The translations under genes and the position numbers were made by a program. The notes under the pieces were generated by a model, which saw only the letters and a list, made by a program, of their open reading frames with translations, made no database searches and was not told the DNA's origin. Positions 41,309 to 42,613 of a stretch of DNA of 42,613 bases are shown here, in pieces; positions within the stretch are counted from its first letter, which is position 1, and each line of letters starts with the position of its first letter. The DNA is from Lachnospiraceae bacterium. Lineage in GTDB: Bacteria > Bacillota > Clostridia > Lachnospirales > Lachnospiraceae. The stretch covers positions 1 through 42,613 of the forward strand of contig JAFLTG010000017.1 of assembly GCA_022510545.1 (NCBI GenBank), read 5' to 3'.

Positions 41309-42496
41309 ATGAGTAAAATCGTTTTCTTTTGTATTCCGGCACACGGACACACCAATCCTACCTTGGGAGTAGTACGGGAACTTACCTCTCGCGGACATCA
41401 GATATGGTACTATTCTTATAATGCTTTGCGTAAAAAAATTGAAGCCGCAGGAGCAATCTTTGTGTCCTGTGATGATTACGATATGGAACAGAAACTTTCA
41501 CCTAAGGATGCTGCACGTATAGGAAAGGATTTGGCATTTTCCACGCAGATTCTTGTAGATACCACCCTCTCTCTTGATGACAAGGTCTGTGCTGATATGG
41601 AGCAGCTGAAACCCGACTGTATTGTTGCCGACTCTATGGCGGTATGGGGCAAGGCTGTTGCTATGAAACTTGGTATACCATTCGTTTCTTCTACTACAAC
41701 CTTTGCATTCAATAAATATTCTGCAAAGATTATGAAGCAAAGTTTAGGCGAATTATTTAAGATGATATTTTCTATGCCCAAGATAAGCAAAGATATCAAG
41801 CGTTTACAGGACAAAGGCTACCCTGTAAAAAATGTTCTTGACATCATTCAAAGCGATGAAAATACACATACCGTGGTTTATACCTCTCCTGAATTTCAGC
41901 CCTGCTCGGATACCTTCACAGATAAATATGTTTTTGTCGGTCCCTCTATACGGCCTGCAGAAAGAAAGATTGAAAAAAACAAGGATATCCTTGTTTATAT
42001 TTCAATGGGTACCGTAAACAATGATATGCTACCGCTTTACAAAAGATGCATAAACGCTTTTTCGAATACAGATTATCAGGTTATTATTTCCATTGGTAAC
42101 TTAGTCTCCATAGATGAGCTGGGGCAGATACCGGAAAATATATCCGTATTTTCGCATATAGACCAGATTGCCGTACTTAAACAAGCTGATGTATTCATCT
42201 CCCATTGCGGAATGAATAGCGTTAATGAGAGTCTGTATTTTGGCGTGCCGCTTATTATGCTGCCGCAGACTTCAGAACAAGGCGGTGTTGCCGAGCGTGT
42301 ATTGCAGCTTGAAGCAGGAATCAAACTTACCAAAACAGATGCCGCGTCAATTCTTAATACTGTAAAAAGTGTACTTGATGATCCATCTTACAAACAAAAC
42401 GCCGAAGCAATTGCCAACGGTTTCAAACGCTGCTCCGGTGCGGTGGGCGCGGCAGATAAAATTATGCAGGTATGTGACGCATCTATACAGAATTGA
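41309..42496 (+). CDS. UDP-glycosyltransferase, macrolide/YjiC-like (GT1)
   Basis: A 395-residue GT-B fold enzyme transferring a sugar from a nucleotide donor to a small hydrophobic acceptor. The N-terminal acceptor domain begins FFCIPAHGHTNPTLGVVREL; the C-terminal donor-binding signature is FISHCGMNSVNESLYFGVPL followed by PQTSEQGGVAERV, as in the macrolide glycosyltransferase/YjiC group. Such enzymes inactivate antibiotics or decorate lipids and natural products; the acceptor here is unknown. AAAGGAG precedes the ATG. It is co-transcribed with the AbrB-like gene one base upstream, suggesting that its expression is controlled by that regulator. The remaining 117 bases to the window edge hold no gene. 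Confidence 0.92.
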   Translation: MSKIVFFCIPAHGHTNPTLGVVRELTSRGHQIWYYSYNALRKKIEAAGAIFVSCDDYDMEQKLSPKDAARIGKDLAFSTQILVDTTLSLDDKVCADMEQLKPDCIVADSMAVWGKAVAMKLGIPFVSSTTTFAFNKYSAKIMKQSLGELFKMIFSMPKISKDIKRLQDKGYPVKNVLDIIQSDENTHTVVYTSPEFQPCSDTFTDKYVFVGPSIRPAERKIEKNKDILVYISMGTVNNDMLPLYKRCINAFSNTDYQVIISIGNLVSIDELGQIPENISVFSHIDQIAVLKQADVFISHCGMNSVNESLYFGVPLIMLPQTSEQGGVAERVLQLEAGIKLTKTDAASILNTVKSVLDDPSYKQNAEAIANGFKRCSGAVGAADKIMQVCDASIQN

Positions 42497-42613
42497 AATA
42501 AATTGAAATTTGTGTAGAGCGTTACCAAGGATGGAGAGGCGTCGGAGGCGGGACAGGTGCATAATTAACAGGGGATGTGGCGGCTTTCGGGAATAAGAAC
42601 TTCTAATAGCATT

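Overview
The window looks like a chromosomal segment of a spore-forming member of the Clostridia, most probably Lachnospiraceae. The evidence is an AT-rich base composition, clear spoIVA and spoVAF-type genes preceded by sequences resembling sigma-E and sigma-G promoters, BspA-type leucine-rich-repeat surface proteins with TGD...IHPKWFL wall-sorting tails, an anaerobic ribonucleotide reductase and a DUF4358 lipoprotein. Genus is not resolved. Almost everything is on the minus strand; the only plus-strand genes are a small Xre regulator (32297) and an AbrB-like gene plus glycosyltransferase pair at the right end. No rRNA, tRNA, CRISPR array, transposase or phage gene was seen.

Region by region, right to left within minus-strand units: (1) 82-1994, a FadR-type GntR regulator overlapping a eukaryote-type NADP isocitrate dehydrogenase. 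(2) 2216-15918, a cell-surface block: a spoVAF/GerA-type gene, class I mannose-6-phosphate isomerase, a HIT protein, a class B sortase with a long cytoplasmic N-terminal domain, two BspA-like surface proteins sharing C-terminal domain and sorting tail, and a leaderless subtilisin-like protease. (3) 16048-19245, nrdD-nrdG-dut, a deoxynucleotide supply operon with tandem NrdR-like boxes. (4) 19576-22125, a class I/II aminotransferase, a WYL regulator and a 56-residue single-span membrane protein. (5) 22185-27179, a nucleoside salvage operon: purine nucleoside phosphorylase, cytidine deaminase, an MTA/SAH-deaminase-like amidohydrolase, a membrane-anchored MutS-like ATPase and RNase HI. (6) 27293-32521, a 1611-residue DUF285-repeat surface protein divergent from an Xre regulator, with a palindrome between the -35 and -10 of its promoter. 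(7) 32596-35202, spoIVA and a lactonase-type beta-propeller. (8) 35389-39271, a five-gene operon: kinase-like protein, YkgJ-type cysteine-cluster protein, beta-propeller lipoprotein, Gfo/Idh/MocA oxidoreductase and DUF4358 lipoprotein. (9) 39499-42496, an acidic coiled-coil protein, a GNAT acetyltransferase, and the AbrB-like/glycosyltransferase pair.

The most interesting themes are regulatory and surface-related: a sortase beside two putative substrates; a surface protein with an operator-bearing promoter, an A8 tract and two out-of-frame starts; two places where a terminator-like hairpin holds the ribosome binding site of the next gene; and sporulation promoters that also settle a start codon. 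All calls come from reading the sequence; no database search or structure prediction was run.
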